64,000 nucleotides of DNA from Zanthoxylum bungeanum (Eukaryota > Streptophyta > Magnoliopsida > Sapindales > Rutaceae). The notes under the pieces are model-generated. The model had not been told where the DNA came from. It saw only the letters and a list, made by a program, of their open reading frames with translations, and did not search any database. Both the position numbers and the translations under genes were made by a program. Of this stretch, positions 24,501 to 34,204 are shown in pieces. Within the stretch, counting starts at the first letter, position 1. Each line of letters starts with the position of its first letter. The stretch is from NCBI GenBank assembly GCA_019454045.1, contig SKCR01036769.1:1-64000 (forward strand), given 5' to 3'.

Positions 24501-27500
24501 AGTGTTCAAGGAGTTTCATGCTTTGGTGGAGAGAGAAACCGGCAAGAAACTGAAGTGCATCAGAACAGATAACGGTGGAGAATACAGAGGTCCGTTTGAT
24601 CAGTACTGCAAGACGCAAGGAATCGACATCAAACGACACCTCCGAAGACACCTCAGCTGAATGGCCTAGCTGAGAGGATGAACAGAACCTTGTGCGAGAG
24701 GATCAGAAGCTTGCTGTCACAAGCCAAGCTGCCGAAGACATTTTGGGGGGAGGCACTCATCACAGCAGTTCATGTTTTGAACATGTCCCCAGCGGTCGCA
24801 CTGAAAGGTAATGTTCCTAACCAAGCTTGGACAGGTAAAGAAGTGTCATACGAACACTTACATGTCTTTGGGTGCAAAGCATTTGTACACATCCCAAAGG
24901 ACGAGAGATCCAAGCTTGATGCAAAGACGCGACAGTGTGTCTTTATTGGCTATGGTCAGGATGATTTCGGCTACAAACTGTATGATCCTGTGGAGAAGAA
25001 GATTGTCAGAAGCCGAGATGTTGTCTTTGTTGAAGACCAGACCATAGAAGATATCAGAAAGGAGATGAAGACAATGCCCCAGCAATACAGAAATGTGAAT
25101 CCAGAACCTCATACACCGGTGCCAGTACGAGTTGAAGATGAGGTTCCCAGACATGAGGGTACAGTGTGATGAAGCTCCCAGAGATGATGATCATGATCAA
25201 CCACCAGTACCAGAAGTTCCACCAAAGTTCTCCACAGAGAAGGTCTGACAGAGAGAGGCGACCTTCAAACAAATACTCTGCATATGAGTATGTGCTGCTT
25301 ACTGACGGGGGAGAACCCGAGAGCTACCAGGAGGCTGTGGAAACAGAGGACAGAGAAAAGTGGGAGGAAGCCATGCAAGATGAGATGAAATCTTTGCATG
25401 ACAATCACACTTTTGAGTTGGTGAAATTGCCAAGAGGCAAACGGGCTTTGAAGAACAAATGGGTGTACAGGGTGAAGCAACAGGAGCACACTTCACAACC
25501 CCGGTACAAAGCCAGACTAGTTGTCAAGGGATTCAATCAGAGGAAAGGCATTGACTTCGATGAAATCTTCTCTCCAGTTGTGAAGATGTCATCCATCAGA
25601 GTGGTACTCAGCTTAGCAGCAAGCCTCGACCTGGAAGTTGAGCAGATGGATGTCAAGACCGCATTTCTTCACGGGGATCTGGAAGAAGAAATTTACATGG
25701 AGCAACCAGAAGGCTTCAGAGTCAGCGGGAAAGAGGACTATGTGTGCAGACTCAGGAAAAGCCTCTACGGTTTGAAACAGGCACCGAGACAGTGGTACGT
25801 GAAGTTTGAGTCAGTTATGGGGGAGCAGGGATACAAGAAGACCACTTCAGACCATTGTGTTTTCGTTCAGAAGTTTTCTGACGATGATTTTATCATCTTA
25901 CTGTTATATGTAGATGATATGTTGATAGTTGGCAGGAATCAATCGAGGATTGATAATTTGAAGCAGCAACTGAGTAAGTCTTTTGAGATGAAAGACTTGG
26001 GGCCAGCTAAACAGATTCTTGGCATCAGGATCGGTCGTGATCGGAAAGCCAGGAAGTTATACTTGTCACAGGAGGAGTACATCGAGAAGGTACTTCAGAG
26101 ATTCCAGATGGACAAGGCTAAAGCGGTTAGCACTCCTCTTGCTACCCACTTTAGATTGAGTACGCAGCAGAGTCCCTCTACTGAGACAGAGAAGGAGGAA
26201 ATGAAACAGGTTCCATACACCTCAGCAGTGGGAAGTCTAATGTATGCCATGGTGTGCACGAGGCCAGACTTAGCACACGCAGTTGGATTGGTCAGCCGGT
26301 TTATGTCAAACCCAGGACGGGAACACTGGAATGCTGTCAAATGGATTATGCGGTATCTTCGAGGCACTTCCAAGATGAGGTTATGTTTTGGAAGCAGCGA
26401 CAAGCCAGTGTTGATGGGCTACACCGATTCAGATATGGCAGGAGATGTGGATACCCGAAAGTCTACTTCGGGGTATCTGATTACTCTCTCAGGAGGAGCT
26501 GTGGCATGGCAGTCTAGGTTGCAGAGATGTGTTGCACTTTCTACAACAGAGGCAGAATTCATTGCAGCTACAGAAGCTTGCAAGGAATTGCTGTGGATGA
26601 AGACATTCGTCCAGGAATTGGGTTTCAAGCAGGAGAAGTACATTTTGTACTGCGATAGCCAGAGTGCTATCTATCTCGGTAAAAATTCCACATTTCATTC
26701 GAGGTCAAAACATATCGATGTGAGGTATCACTGGATACGGGACGTCCTGAGCTCAAGGCTGTTAGAACTCAGGAAAATTCACACCGACGACAACGGTGCC
26801 GATATGTTCACGAAGGTTTTACCGAAGGAGAAGCTTGAAATCTGTCGTGCCATAGCCGGGATGACAAAACTCTCCACATAGTCAGAGTGGGGAGATTCAG
26901 AGAACTACGATTGGCTTGATCCCAACTCAGGGTACGTAGGCAGTCATACAGATGCAGCCAGGGGAGGATCCTTTGGAGGATCCGATTTGGATGATTGATG
27001 GTCGGCTCAGATTTTGGGAAATCTTCACCGAGGGGGAGATTTGTTGAAGACAGCAAACAAAAGTGCTCATTACAAACCACACAAGCCGAAAGCAGAGTAC
27101 TGTGTGTGGTGTTGCCAAGCTGCAACACGTTTCCCAAACGTGTTGCAATAGTGCACGGTTTGGTGGCTATTTAAGGAGCCCAAAACCATGATAGAAACCA
27201 TCCAGAAATCCCTAAATGTGTGAAAGTGTAGTGAGAGTGATTGGTGAGAGTTTTTTGTAAAGCTTGTATTGTAAGCTTTGTAATTCTTTTGTGGGTATAT
27301 AAAAGAAGAGTTTTCTCTCAAATTATCCTCTATTATTGTGTGTTTTATCACAACATATATATATATATATATATAGATTCAAAGATGCAAAAGGGCAGAT
27401 AATAAAAGCACAAAGTTGGCAACAACGAAAATGTATCACAATCACATTCTACAAGTAGAAAGTTGTTTACAAATCTATAAGAATATCGAAAGAAAAGGAA

Positions 27501-27603
27501 AAGGAAACTGACCGATTCCGGGGTCAGTATCGATAATGAGCTTGGCATGCTTAGTGGAAGATCCCAAAACGACGTCGCCGCCGTGAGAATTCTCATTCGC
27601 CAT
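18529..27603 (-). CDS. URH1: Uridine ribohydrolase (inosine-uridine preferring nucleoside hydrolase family)
   Basis: Cytosolic enzyme that cleaves uridine to uracil and ribose in plant pyrimidine salvage and breakdown; the Arabidopsis URH1/NSH1 also works with NSH2 on purine nucleosides (family knowledge). Exons on the minus strand are 27603-27513, 20905-20790, 20663-20604, 20119-19937, 19839-19735, 19294-19198, 19094-18987, 18868-18733 and 18637-18529. They join to 1005 bp (334 residues plus stop), close to the family's usual length, with GT..AG at all eight introns and no stop. The calcium and substrate motif DTDPGIDD is at residues 25-32. VADFVHG, ILALGPLTN, VNPAAEAN, SDMCKFYRDWHVKSDG and the conserved HDP at about 258-260 follow. 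Start: the only in-frame ATG before the first motif. Oddity: a 5.5-kb Copia element in intron 1. Exon edges were chosen by eye. Confidence 0.93.
21814..21818. repeat. Target-site duplication of the intronic Copia
   Basis: TATAT precedes the left LTR and follows the right LTR at 27356-27360. Because the target is a TA microsatellite, the match is less decisive than usual. Confidence 0.8.
21819..22141 (+). repeat. 5' LTR of the intronic Copia
   Basis: Starts TGTTGAAGAC and ends TTCACAACA. Possible TATA elements are CTATTTAAGG (21951-21960) and TTATATAAAA (22081-22090); the second, close to the 3' end, would leave a very short R/U5, so the first is more likely. Confidence 0.94.
21901..21928. 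promoter_or_regulatory. ACGT-core inverted repeat in the LTR U3
   Basis: GCAACACGTTT and AAACGTGTTGC form a perfect 11-bp inverted repeat about 20 bp upstream of a TATA-like box. The same palindrome with a shorter loop is in the 3' LTR (27122-27146). It has the form of a bZIP/bHLH-type binding site or hairpin; function is inferred. Confidence 0.5.
22144..22155 (+). other. Primer-binding site (initiator tRNA-Met)
   Basis: TGGTATCAGAGC, the canonical Copia primer site, two bases after the LTR end. Confidence 0.95.
22380..22612 (+). repeat. GC-rich CACGTCAGC repeat array in the Copia leader
   Basis: About seven CACGTCA copies (22399, 22464, 22485, 22526, 22572, 22583, 22600) plus CACGTG(G/T) variants at about 22411 and 22550 lie in irregular spacing with CAGTCAGC filler. 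Read on the minus strand they are TGACGTG, a bZIP-type core. Composition differs sharply from the AT-rich surroundings. No protein is supported here. Confidence 0.75.
22621..22825 (+). repeat. Tandem GTCCCTGAACTTT-type repeats in the Copia leader
   Basis: About six imperfect units of roughly 33 bp, each with (A/G)GTCCCTGAACTTTY or a close form followed by GAAATTGCAATT. They separate the GC-rich array from the gag start. Confidence 0.85.
22915..23720 (+). pseudogene. gag of the intronic Copia, frameshifted
   Basis: Starts at ATGATGGAGGG. The N-terminal part reads as a Copia Gag (TNYFTWRGRMKDLL-like motif). A frameshift near 23165-23200 and a further one near 23350 move the frame, with an aberrant insertion-like stretch near 23235. 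The basic C-terminus and a CCHC zinc knuckle (CYHCKKKGHMKRDC, about 23617-23660) are readable in a third segment. Normally Gag is the particle shell and RNA binder. Confidence 0.88.
23642..25165 (+). pseudogene. Protease and integrase of the intronic Copia, frameshifted
   Basis: The protease active site WVIDSGASIHAT lies near 23800-23835. A GAG-pre-integrase-like block follows (about 24170-24310), then an integrase core with FIDDHSRK near 24435-24460, the DNGGEY neighbourhood near 24570 and ERMNRTL near 24675-24695. The C-terminal GYKLYDP and RDVVF motifs are near 24970-25025. Frameshifts near 24180-24290, 24490 and 24600-24660 break the protein. Confidence 0.88.
25166..26881 (+). CDS. Reverse transcriptase/RNase H of the intronic Copia (intact 3' part of pol)
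   Basis: An uninterrupted 571-residue frame. The RT runs from about residue 80, with the first catalytic Asp in QMDVKTAFLHGDL near 162, SLYGLKQAPRQW near 199-210 and the catalytic YVDDM at 248-252. RNase H motifs are TDSDMAGD near 418, STTEAEF near 460 and YCDSQSA near 497. It would copy element RNA and remove RNA from the hybrid. It normally belongs to one polyprotein with gag and integrase; the upstream breaks mean it has no natural start, so the true first residue is undefined. The frame ends 160 bp before the 3' LTR. Confidence 0.9.
   Translation: MMKLPEMMIMINHQYQKFHQSSPQRRSDRERRPSNKYSAYEYVLLTDGGEPESYQEAVETEDREKWEEAMQDEMKSLHDNHTFELVKLPRGKRALKNKWVYRVKQQEHTSQPRYKARLVVKGFNQRKGIDFDEIFSPVVKMSSIRVVLSLAASLDLEVEQMDVKTAFLHGDLEEEIYMEQPEGFRVSGKEDYVCRLRKSLYGLKQAPRQWYVKFESVMGEQGYKKTTSDHCVFVQKFSDDDFIILLLYVDDMLIVGRNQSRIDNLKQQLSKSFEMKDLGPAKQILGIRIGRDRKARKLYLSQEEYIEKVLQRFQMDKAKAVSTPLATHFRLSTQQSPSTETEKEEMKQVPYTSAVGSLMYAMVCTRPDLAHAVGLVSRFMSNPGREHWNAVKWIMRYLRGTSKMRLCFGSSDKPVLMGYTDSDMAGDVDTRKSTSGYLITLSGGAVAWQSRLQRCVALSTTEAEFIAATEACKELLWMKTFVQELGFKQEKYILYCDSQSAIYLGKNSTFHSRSKHIDVRYHWIRDVLSSRLLELRKIHTDDNGADMFTKVLPKEKLEICRAIAGMTKLST
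27028..27041 (+). other. Polypurine tract of the intronic Copia
   Basis: CCGAGGGGGAGATT abuts the 3' LTR, the usual plus-strand primer. Confidence 0.88.
27042..27355 (+). repeat. 3' LTR of the intronic Copia
   Basis: Starts TGTTGAAGAC and ends ATCACAACA. It differs from the 5' copy by about a dozen short indels and several substitutions, most of them in the first 180 bp. Confidence 0.94.
27356..27375. repeat. TA microsatellite at the insertion point
   Basis: About ten TA units follow the LTR and include the target duplication. The TA-rich sequence at 21800-21818 is its other half. Confidence 0.9.
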
Positions 27604-28041
27604 AACGCCTATACGTTATTATAAGAAAATAATAATTATAATAATAAAATAATAATAAAATAAAATAAAACAGACAAAAGGGATTTGTAGACAGTGAAAA
27701 AATAGCAGACGTGGTGATTTTGTTTTTATGCTTCAGAGACGAGGAAGCGGAATGGGTGATGGCGCCCTCGCTCTCAAGTCGAGATTTGATTAGCTGGACC
27801 AATATCACAAATTAATTTCTACGTTTGTGATGGACTAACACGTGGATTCTTTTAACTGGCTGACTCTTCTAAATTTCTACTTTTTGACTCTTAGCATTTG
27901 CGATGCCACCACCAACCAACACCATGATCTCTGCAATTTATATATATTTTTATAAATAGCCAAGCCGAATATTATAAAATAAAATAAAGCAAATAAGAGA
28001 ATGCCATGTGACTACTGGCCTGGCCCGGCAATTTATATATA
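27604..28041 (-). promoter_or_regulatory. 5' region of the URH1-like gene
   Basis: Upstream sequence of the minus-strand gene, up to the Helitron. Near the ATG it is AT-rich (27615-27670). An ACACGTGG motif lies at about 27838-27845 and, in gene orientation, a TATTTATAAA box at about 27949-27960. If that TATA is used, the leader would be about 300 bp. These are motif matches only. Confidence 0.4.
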
Positions 28042-28455
28042 TCTATATTATAAAGCACAATGGTGTTGGAGGAAAGAGAGTGCATCCAACGGCTCTCTTT
28101 ATGTGGCTTAATTAACGGCTCAGATCATTTCATTGGTAATTGGAGGAAAGAGAATGAATTGATTGATGTAAATGGTCAAAATTTTCAAATTTTCAAATAA
28201 AAAATAGAAAGTTAAAATAAAATCATTTAATTTTGTAACAACGTGCCGTAGGCACGGGCCAAATACTGTAACACCGTGCCGTAGGCACGGGCATCATTTA
28301 ATTAAAAAATAAAATCATTTAATTCTGTAACACCGTGTCGTGCCGTAGGCACGGGCATCATTTAATTAAAAAATAAAATAATTAATTCTGTAACACCGTG
28401 CCGTAGGTACGGGCCAAATACTGTAACACCGTGCCGTAGGCCGGGCAAAAACTAG
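28042..28455 (+). mobile_element. Non-autonomous Helitron
   Basis: Begins TCTATATTATAAAG after an A and ends CTAG before a T. A GC-rich hairpin lies about 10 bp from the 3' end, the structural hallmarks of Helitrons (TC start, CTRR end, A|T target, no duplication). The 414-bp body has no coding capacity. Unusually, the terminal hairpin CGTGCCGTAGGCACGGGC or a close form occurs about five times (28240, 28274, 28335, 28397, 28430). It sits about 440 bp upstream of the URH1-like start codon. Confidence 0.82.
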
Positions 28456-28530
28456 TATATATATATATATATATTTATTTATTTTTTTTTTTTATTTTTT
28501 ATTTTTATTAAATATTTTTTTTTTGCCTGA
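28456..28530. repeat. TA microsatellite and T-rich tract
   Basis: A TA run directly follows the Helitron end, then T-rich sequence to about 28525. Simple repeat only. Confidence 0.85.
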
Positions 28531-29185
28531 ATTGAGTAAATATTTCTTCGGCATACAGTATATTCCAGAAAAGCGGGCTCTTAGAAACAAGATCTACAAG
28601 AAAGCAAGGGAAGATCCGTGACAGTGATAAAATTATGTTAAAATCGAATAATAGATTTGAAATCCTGGAATCAAACAGGAAGCATTTCAATTGAAAAAAA
28701 TTGTTGTACATCTTGAAAGACAGAGCACATGCTGACAAGGAACCACGTCATTCTTATAATATGCTCCTCCTCCATGTGCAAACACATGATTCATTCATTC
28801 TAAACTCTTTTACGGGTTTCAAAACCATATGGTAATTTATCCCTCAACATGTGCTGTTATTCCCCTTCATTACCAAGACTTCCAGCAAGCATATGATAAA
28901 CTCTTTTACGGGTTTCAAGACCATATTATCAAAATAAACTGCCTCCCCAATATCTTCGACAACAAATATCATATTGGTGCAACACGATTGTGGACTAAGA
29001 TCACCGAATTTTGTGCAAAATTCATTTTATAAAATGTCAATTCTCTTACATTTGCAGGCAATATGAATACAAAAGGAATGAATTTTGTAGCTTTCCGGTA
29101 GGGCAACTGTTAAATAATACCTCATTGCTTGAAAGTTGTGCTCGAAAAACTACCCGTTAAAAAGAAGTTATCACATCATAAGACT
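28531..29185. other. Unassigned intergenic sequence
   Basis: AT-rich sequence with no recognised gene. A CTCTTTTACGGGTTTCAA segment occurs twice (28804 and 28901), a local duplication of about 20 bp. Open stretches at 28508-28738 and 28829-29032 are not recognisable. Confidence 0.5.
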
Positions 29186-29960
29186 AAGTATCTAGAATAG
29201 CAACGAAATTTCCATTCGGAAGCCTTTGAACACATTGGTATGCTGCAGTTCTTTTGTAGCCTTCACTCACCATGAACGAATCAAACTTCTTGTTCCACTG
29301 CCTTGGTGCTTGCTTGAAGCCGTACAAGCTATTCTTCAGCTTGCAAACAAGGTTCTATTTTTTTGAAACCTTGAAATCTTCTAGCTACTCCATGTAGATT
29401 TTTTCATGTAGATCACCATGAAAAAATGTTGTTTTATCATCCATCTGTTCAAGCTCTAGGTTCAAACTAGCTACCAATCCTAGGATAACTCAGATTGAAG
29501 CCATTTTTACAACTGGTGAAAATTTTCATCAAAGTCGATTCCTTTTTTCTGTAGGAATCCTTTGACTACTAACCGGGCTTTGTGTTTCACCACAATTCCT
29601 CTGTCATCTTTCTTCAGCTTGAACACCCATTTGTTCTTCAATGTCTTCTTACCTTACGGGAGCTTAAATATCTCATAAGTATAATTCTTTTGCAGAGATT
29701 ACATTTAATCTTGCATTGCGTGCAACCATTTTTCTTTGTCTTTATAAGATACACAGCCCTTTGAAATTTTTTGGCTCCCCTTCATCAGTAAGCATAATAT
29801 AATCAGATCCTGAGTATCCGGTTGATAGAATCCGGCCTCGCTCAGATTTTCGTAATTGAGGTTCACTGGTTTCTGCAGGTCTGTCGTCATCCAAATATGT
29901 GGATGATCATGTAGCCTATGATGGAGCGAGTTACGGCTCCTCCTGCTCGACACCCTATTC
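29186..29960 (-). pseudogene. Copia-4: reverse transcriptase N-terminal part, decayed
   Basis: On the minus strand the beginning of a Copia RT is readable: a [13 protein letters not shown] start near 29620, KARLVVKGF near 29585, FSPVVKM near 29510, a FHGDL-like segment near 29415 and SLYGFKQAPRQW near 29320. It stops before the YVDD motif, so the 3' half of the element is missing. Stops are frequent. Confidence 0.85.
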
Positions 29961-29981
29961 CCACTCCTCTAGTTTTACTTC

Positions 29982-30794
29982 TTACATTTCATCATGCACT
30001 CCATCATTATTTGTGGTCACTCGTGTTGGTGCTGGGATTTTGTATGCATTTGAATCAGTTTTGTCGGCACTGGAATTAGAAGATATCTTAGGCTTTTCAA
30101 TGTCTTCTATTGTCTGGTCTTCAAGAAACACTACATCATTGCTTCTGATGATCTTCTTTTCCTTCGGGTCCCATAACCTGTATCTGAATTCCTCGTCTCC
30201 ACAACCTATGAAGATGCATGGAGTGGTCTTTGCACCAAGCTTCTGCCTGAGCTCCTTAGATACGTGTGCAAAGGCTAAATAGCCGAATGTTCTAAGGTGA
30301 GAACATGAGAGATTTTTATCAGGCCATACTTTCTCTGAAATCTCAAAATTCAATGGTATATATGGTGATCTGTTGATTAGGTAGCATGCGGCACGAACAA
30401 CTTCTCCCCAGAATGGCTTTGGCAGTTTAGCCATGTTGATCATGCTTTTGACTTTCTCCATAATGGTGTGGTTCATTTTTTTAGCAGCACCATTATGTCG
30501 TGGGGGAAAAGTCCTTTCATGTCGAATGTCGTGTCTTCCGCTGTAGGCATCATATGCTCTGGAAGTGTACTCGCCTCCATTATTTGTGCAGAGGCACTTC
30601 AGTTTCTTCCATGTTTCATGTTCTACCATGGCATGAAACAGTTTGAAATGATCCAGGACCTGATCTTTTGTTTTCAGAAAATATACCCACACTTTTCGAG
30701 AAGAATCGTCAATCAAAGTCATAAAGTATTTGTTACCGCCTAGTGAATTAACCTCCAATGGACCACCAACATTAGAGTATACCAGATTGAGCAA
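29982..30794 (-). pseudogene. Copia-4: integrase domain
   Basis: An open 270-residue stretch covers the integrase core. The first catalytic region is LIDDSSRKVWVYF (about residues 26-38), the second NNGGEY (about 72-77), and the NH..EKVKSM segment follows. The C-terminal region has FGYLAFAHV and RSNDVVFLEDQTIEDI. Integrase inserts element DNA into the host genome. The catalytic-Glu neighbourhood is altered (AAKKMNH rather than the usual VAERMNR), and there is no natural start. The family matches the fragment at 17430-17967. Confidence 0.88.
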
Positions 30795-31980
30795 TTCTGA
30801 TCTTCTTATATAAGAGAAATTAAAAGAGACTCGATGTTACTTACCGAACAGACAGTGATTGTAAGGATCTAGAGCAGCATTCTTGGAGACATTGATTAGA
30901 TCATTTTTTGTCAAGGCAGACAACTCTTTCTTACTCATGTGACCGAGTCTCTGGTGCCACAGATTTTGAGAAGCCTCCAGTTCAGCTACATTGAGGCTCT
31001 CTACACATATCTGCACACGAGTCTTGTATAAAGAGCCAGAAATATGTCATCAGGCGACGACCATGACACCTTTTATCATTCTCCATGTGTCATTCCTAAA
31101 GTGGCTAGCATAGCCCTATTTGTCAAGGACTACCCCCGAGAGTAAATTGAGCTGAAGTTCTAGAACATGCCTCACATCCTTCAGGGTTATTGTACACCAT
31201 GCATTTATCCGCATCTGAATATCACCAATTCCCATTATCTAAGAGGAATCAGTATTTCCCATCTTTACTACACCAAAGTCTCATGCTTTGTATGTTGTGA
31301 AGAAATTCTTGTGAGGGGTGACATGGTAGGATGTTGTAGTATCTACCACCCACTCGACATCTTAAGTTGCGGTGTGAAGACGTGTCTCTTCTTGGATGGA
31401 GCAGATGGCTACATATTTTGAGATAACTATTCGTGTCTTTGCATCATTGTTCTTCGGCCATGAATCGTCTTGACCCTGCTCTCGTTGTAGCTTTCAGCTA
31501 TTCTTCTTTAAGTAATATTTTATGCCACAATAGTAGCATTTGTAAGTAGGTTTTCTTTCGTATGTGGATTTGCCTATACTTTTGCTTCTACCTCTCCCTC
31601 TACCTCAAATTTTATCTCGTTGTCTTCCTCGATTCTTCGTGACGAGGGCTTGTGTTTGATTTGTGACCATATCTTTTCTTCTGGCCTCCTCATTTGATAG
31701 GGAATATTTTACCATAGGTATGGTAAGTTTTCCTCCTGAAGCTGAATTGCTAAGAGTAACTACCAATGGCTTCCAGCTACCAAGGTAGGAAATTTTGAAA
31801 GATAGTTATTTAAATGCAAAGCCTCCTCTGTAAGGAGCTACTCCTCCAACACACCACAATCTGTATGATATATTTTTGAATTTTGAGCCATAGCCCCATT
31901 CCACATGACAGTAACCAGTAAGTAAAAATTCTTATTGGTTTTCTGTAGGTCTTAATCTCACCACCACTAAACCCAGGAAG
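30795..31980 (-). pseudogene. Copia-4: gag C-terminus, protease and pre-integrase region
   Basis: The minus strand shows a LWHQRLGHMSKKEL-like GAG-pre-integrase block near 30960-30915. A protease-like block near 31350-31290 has the active site changed to VDTTTSYHVT, and a CYYCGIKYY zinc-knuckle remnant lies near 31540-31510. Upstream of about 31620 only weak gag similarity remains. Neither LTR is visible; the hAT-2 end starts at 32108. Confidence 0.72.
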
Positions 31981-32429
31981 TGTCATATTCTAATTACTTT
32001 GTAATCTAATCAAGGTGAAGAAGGGCATTTAAAGGAAGAATACAAGTAAATAACAAAAAATCAAATAACACCACAAACAGTGTCGGAAAGACGTCAACTG
32101 CTATGAATAGACCCGGCCCAAGTTTCGGTCCGAAATCGAAACCGAACCGATGGTTCCGGTTCTGGTTCCTGCTCTGGTTTTCTGTTCCAACCGGTTCCAT
32201 AATCGAAAATGAATTTTTTCAGTTCGGTAAGGATTCACCCCTGACCGAACTGAAGTATAACCGCTGGAACCGGACGGTTATAGTGGTTCTATTACGGTTC
32301 CGGTTGGAACTGTAGGGCTCCTAACGGCTAGTAGCCTTTGGGAGCAGGCCTAACGGCTAGTCTCTGCCCTAAATTCCAAAACAAATAAAATAAAATAAAT
32401 AAAATATGTGATTTACTAATTTACCTTTA

Positions 32430-32434
32430 ATAAC
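32430..32434. repeat. Target-site duplication of Tat-1, left copy
   Basis: ATAAC, repeated at 52768-52772 directly after the right LTR. Confidence 0.93.
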
Positions 32435-34204
32435 TATAGGCACTGTATTTTTGCATATAAGTCCCGATGATGAGTCTCGCATGGAGACACTACCTCTTTA
32501 AATTGTGGAAGTCGCGGGAAACGGACGTCGGAAGGGAAGAGTCAGACATTGACATCTTGTTGGATTTAATTCGCTTGTTTAGCTTCGGGTTCGCTTGTTG
32601 GACCTCTGTTTTAAAACACATCCTTAGCCCAAACCCCCGCAAGACACACACCAAGCCCATTTCACTCAAGCCCAATCCAAAATAATTAAAACATTTAAAA
32701 CACATGTCACAAATTAAATAAAATCAAATTCCTAAATTAAATAAATCTCTTCCTAATTTAATAAATCACTTCCTAAATTAAATAAATCACCTACCAATTT
32801 AAAGATATTCCCCACCAAAATTACATAATTTATTTCCCTTTTTTAAATTAATTAAGTACATCCCTATTTGCTTGATTTGTTTCCAAACATAGAAAAATCC
32901 CATGCACAAAGAAAACCTAATAGCCTCACACGTCCCCTTTCTTTCTTCTCTCACGCACAGACCATCTCTCTTCTTTCTCTATAAAAATAAAACCCTAACG
33001 TGAACAAACCAGAGGGACACACTCATGTAAAACAAAGAAACAGCCTCTCGCCTCTCTCCTCTCTCCTCTCACTACACTCGGCATGCGCTAACCTATAATC
33101 TACGAACCACAACAACTCTCACAATCGACAAACAAACTGCCACTTCACATAAACCATCATCACTCAGCTCCTTCCTCTCTTCGCATTCCAAGAGCCATAA
33201 ACCATTAAACACTCACGCCTTCACCCTTCACTCTCTCACGACTAACCACAAATAGAACCCTAATCAAGCAACTCACCAAGCCTCACTTACCGACATATAG
33301 CAAGCCTTCCCTCCACGACCTAAACTAATACCCCCACTAATCGGCCAAACAAACAAATCACACACCCATGCACGCTCAGATCAGCCCTCACTCGCAGCCC
33401 CCATCTCCACGCAGAATCAACACACACACTCAACTCACTCGGCAGCCACATGAAAGCTGCCCCTCAACCTTTCGACAACTACAACCCACCTAAACATAAG
33501 CAGCCCCCCATAAAAAAAAAACACTCACAGGCCACCAATCCATTCACGGCCTCACACACCGACACAAACTGAAACACAAACCGACCAAGAAACAGCCCTC
33601 TTTGTAACAAAAAATCAGCCCCTGAAACAGCCCAGAAACTGCCCAAATAACTTCACAAACAGCAACCCCAATACCCTTTAAAAATGCCAAAACAGTCCCT
33701 TAATACAGTGAAAATAGTGACCAGAAAATACAGCAAAAACAGCAGCAAAACGAAGTAAGAATAGCAACCCAAATAGCGAAACAGTGAAGGGAACCAGTGA
33801 ACCAGAGAAGTTGCGGAGCATCAACCATTCCGACAACCGCGTAGCGCATTTTCGAGAGATGACTAAAGAGGTTAGACCTGAGGGCACCCTTATTCATTTA
33901 TTTCCGTTTATTTCTTTTATTTTGTTAATGTTTCTTTGCATGAGTATCGTTGATTAATGAATGCTATGGCTATTGGATGAATGGAAAATGTGTCGTCTCT
34001 TGTGATATATCAGATGGAAACCCAGACGTAAATTCCGTAGCCGAATGGACGATAGTGCGGTCTTTACTTGGGAAACAACTTCATGTACCACTTGAGCAAA
34101 CGACACATATTTCACTTTATTTTATCTTATTCGTCTATTATTCGCATTTTACATTCCGCTATTTACTTTCCGTACGTTATTTGTTTGTGTATTGATGATA
34201 TAAT

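Larger units (their letters stand above)
21819..27355 (+). mobile_element. Tnt1/Tork-like Ty1/copia retrotransposon in URH1 intron 1
   Basis: A complete 5537-bp element. LTRs are 323 and 314 bp (21819-22141, 27042-27355) with TGTTGA...CACAACA ends. It has an initiator-Met primer site, a repeat-rich leader, gag, protease, integrase, an intact RT/RNase H frame and a polypurine tract. The layout and small LTRs resemble the Tork/Tnt1 group (inference from memory). It lies antisense to the host gene, so host splicing can remove it as intron. Single-base indels break gag-pol in several places; LTR differences are also mostly small indels. Confidence 0.95.
20906..27512 (-). other. Intron 1 of the URH1-like gene, expanded by a retrotransposon
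   Basis: The intron is 6607 bp with donor GTCAGT and acceptor ACAG, between the codons for Ile30 and Asp31. Without the Copia element and its duplicated target it would be about 1065 bp. Native intron sequence at 20906-21818 and 27361-27512 is AT-rich and non-coding. The element sits in a TA repeat, in antisense to the gene. Confidence 0.88.
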
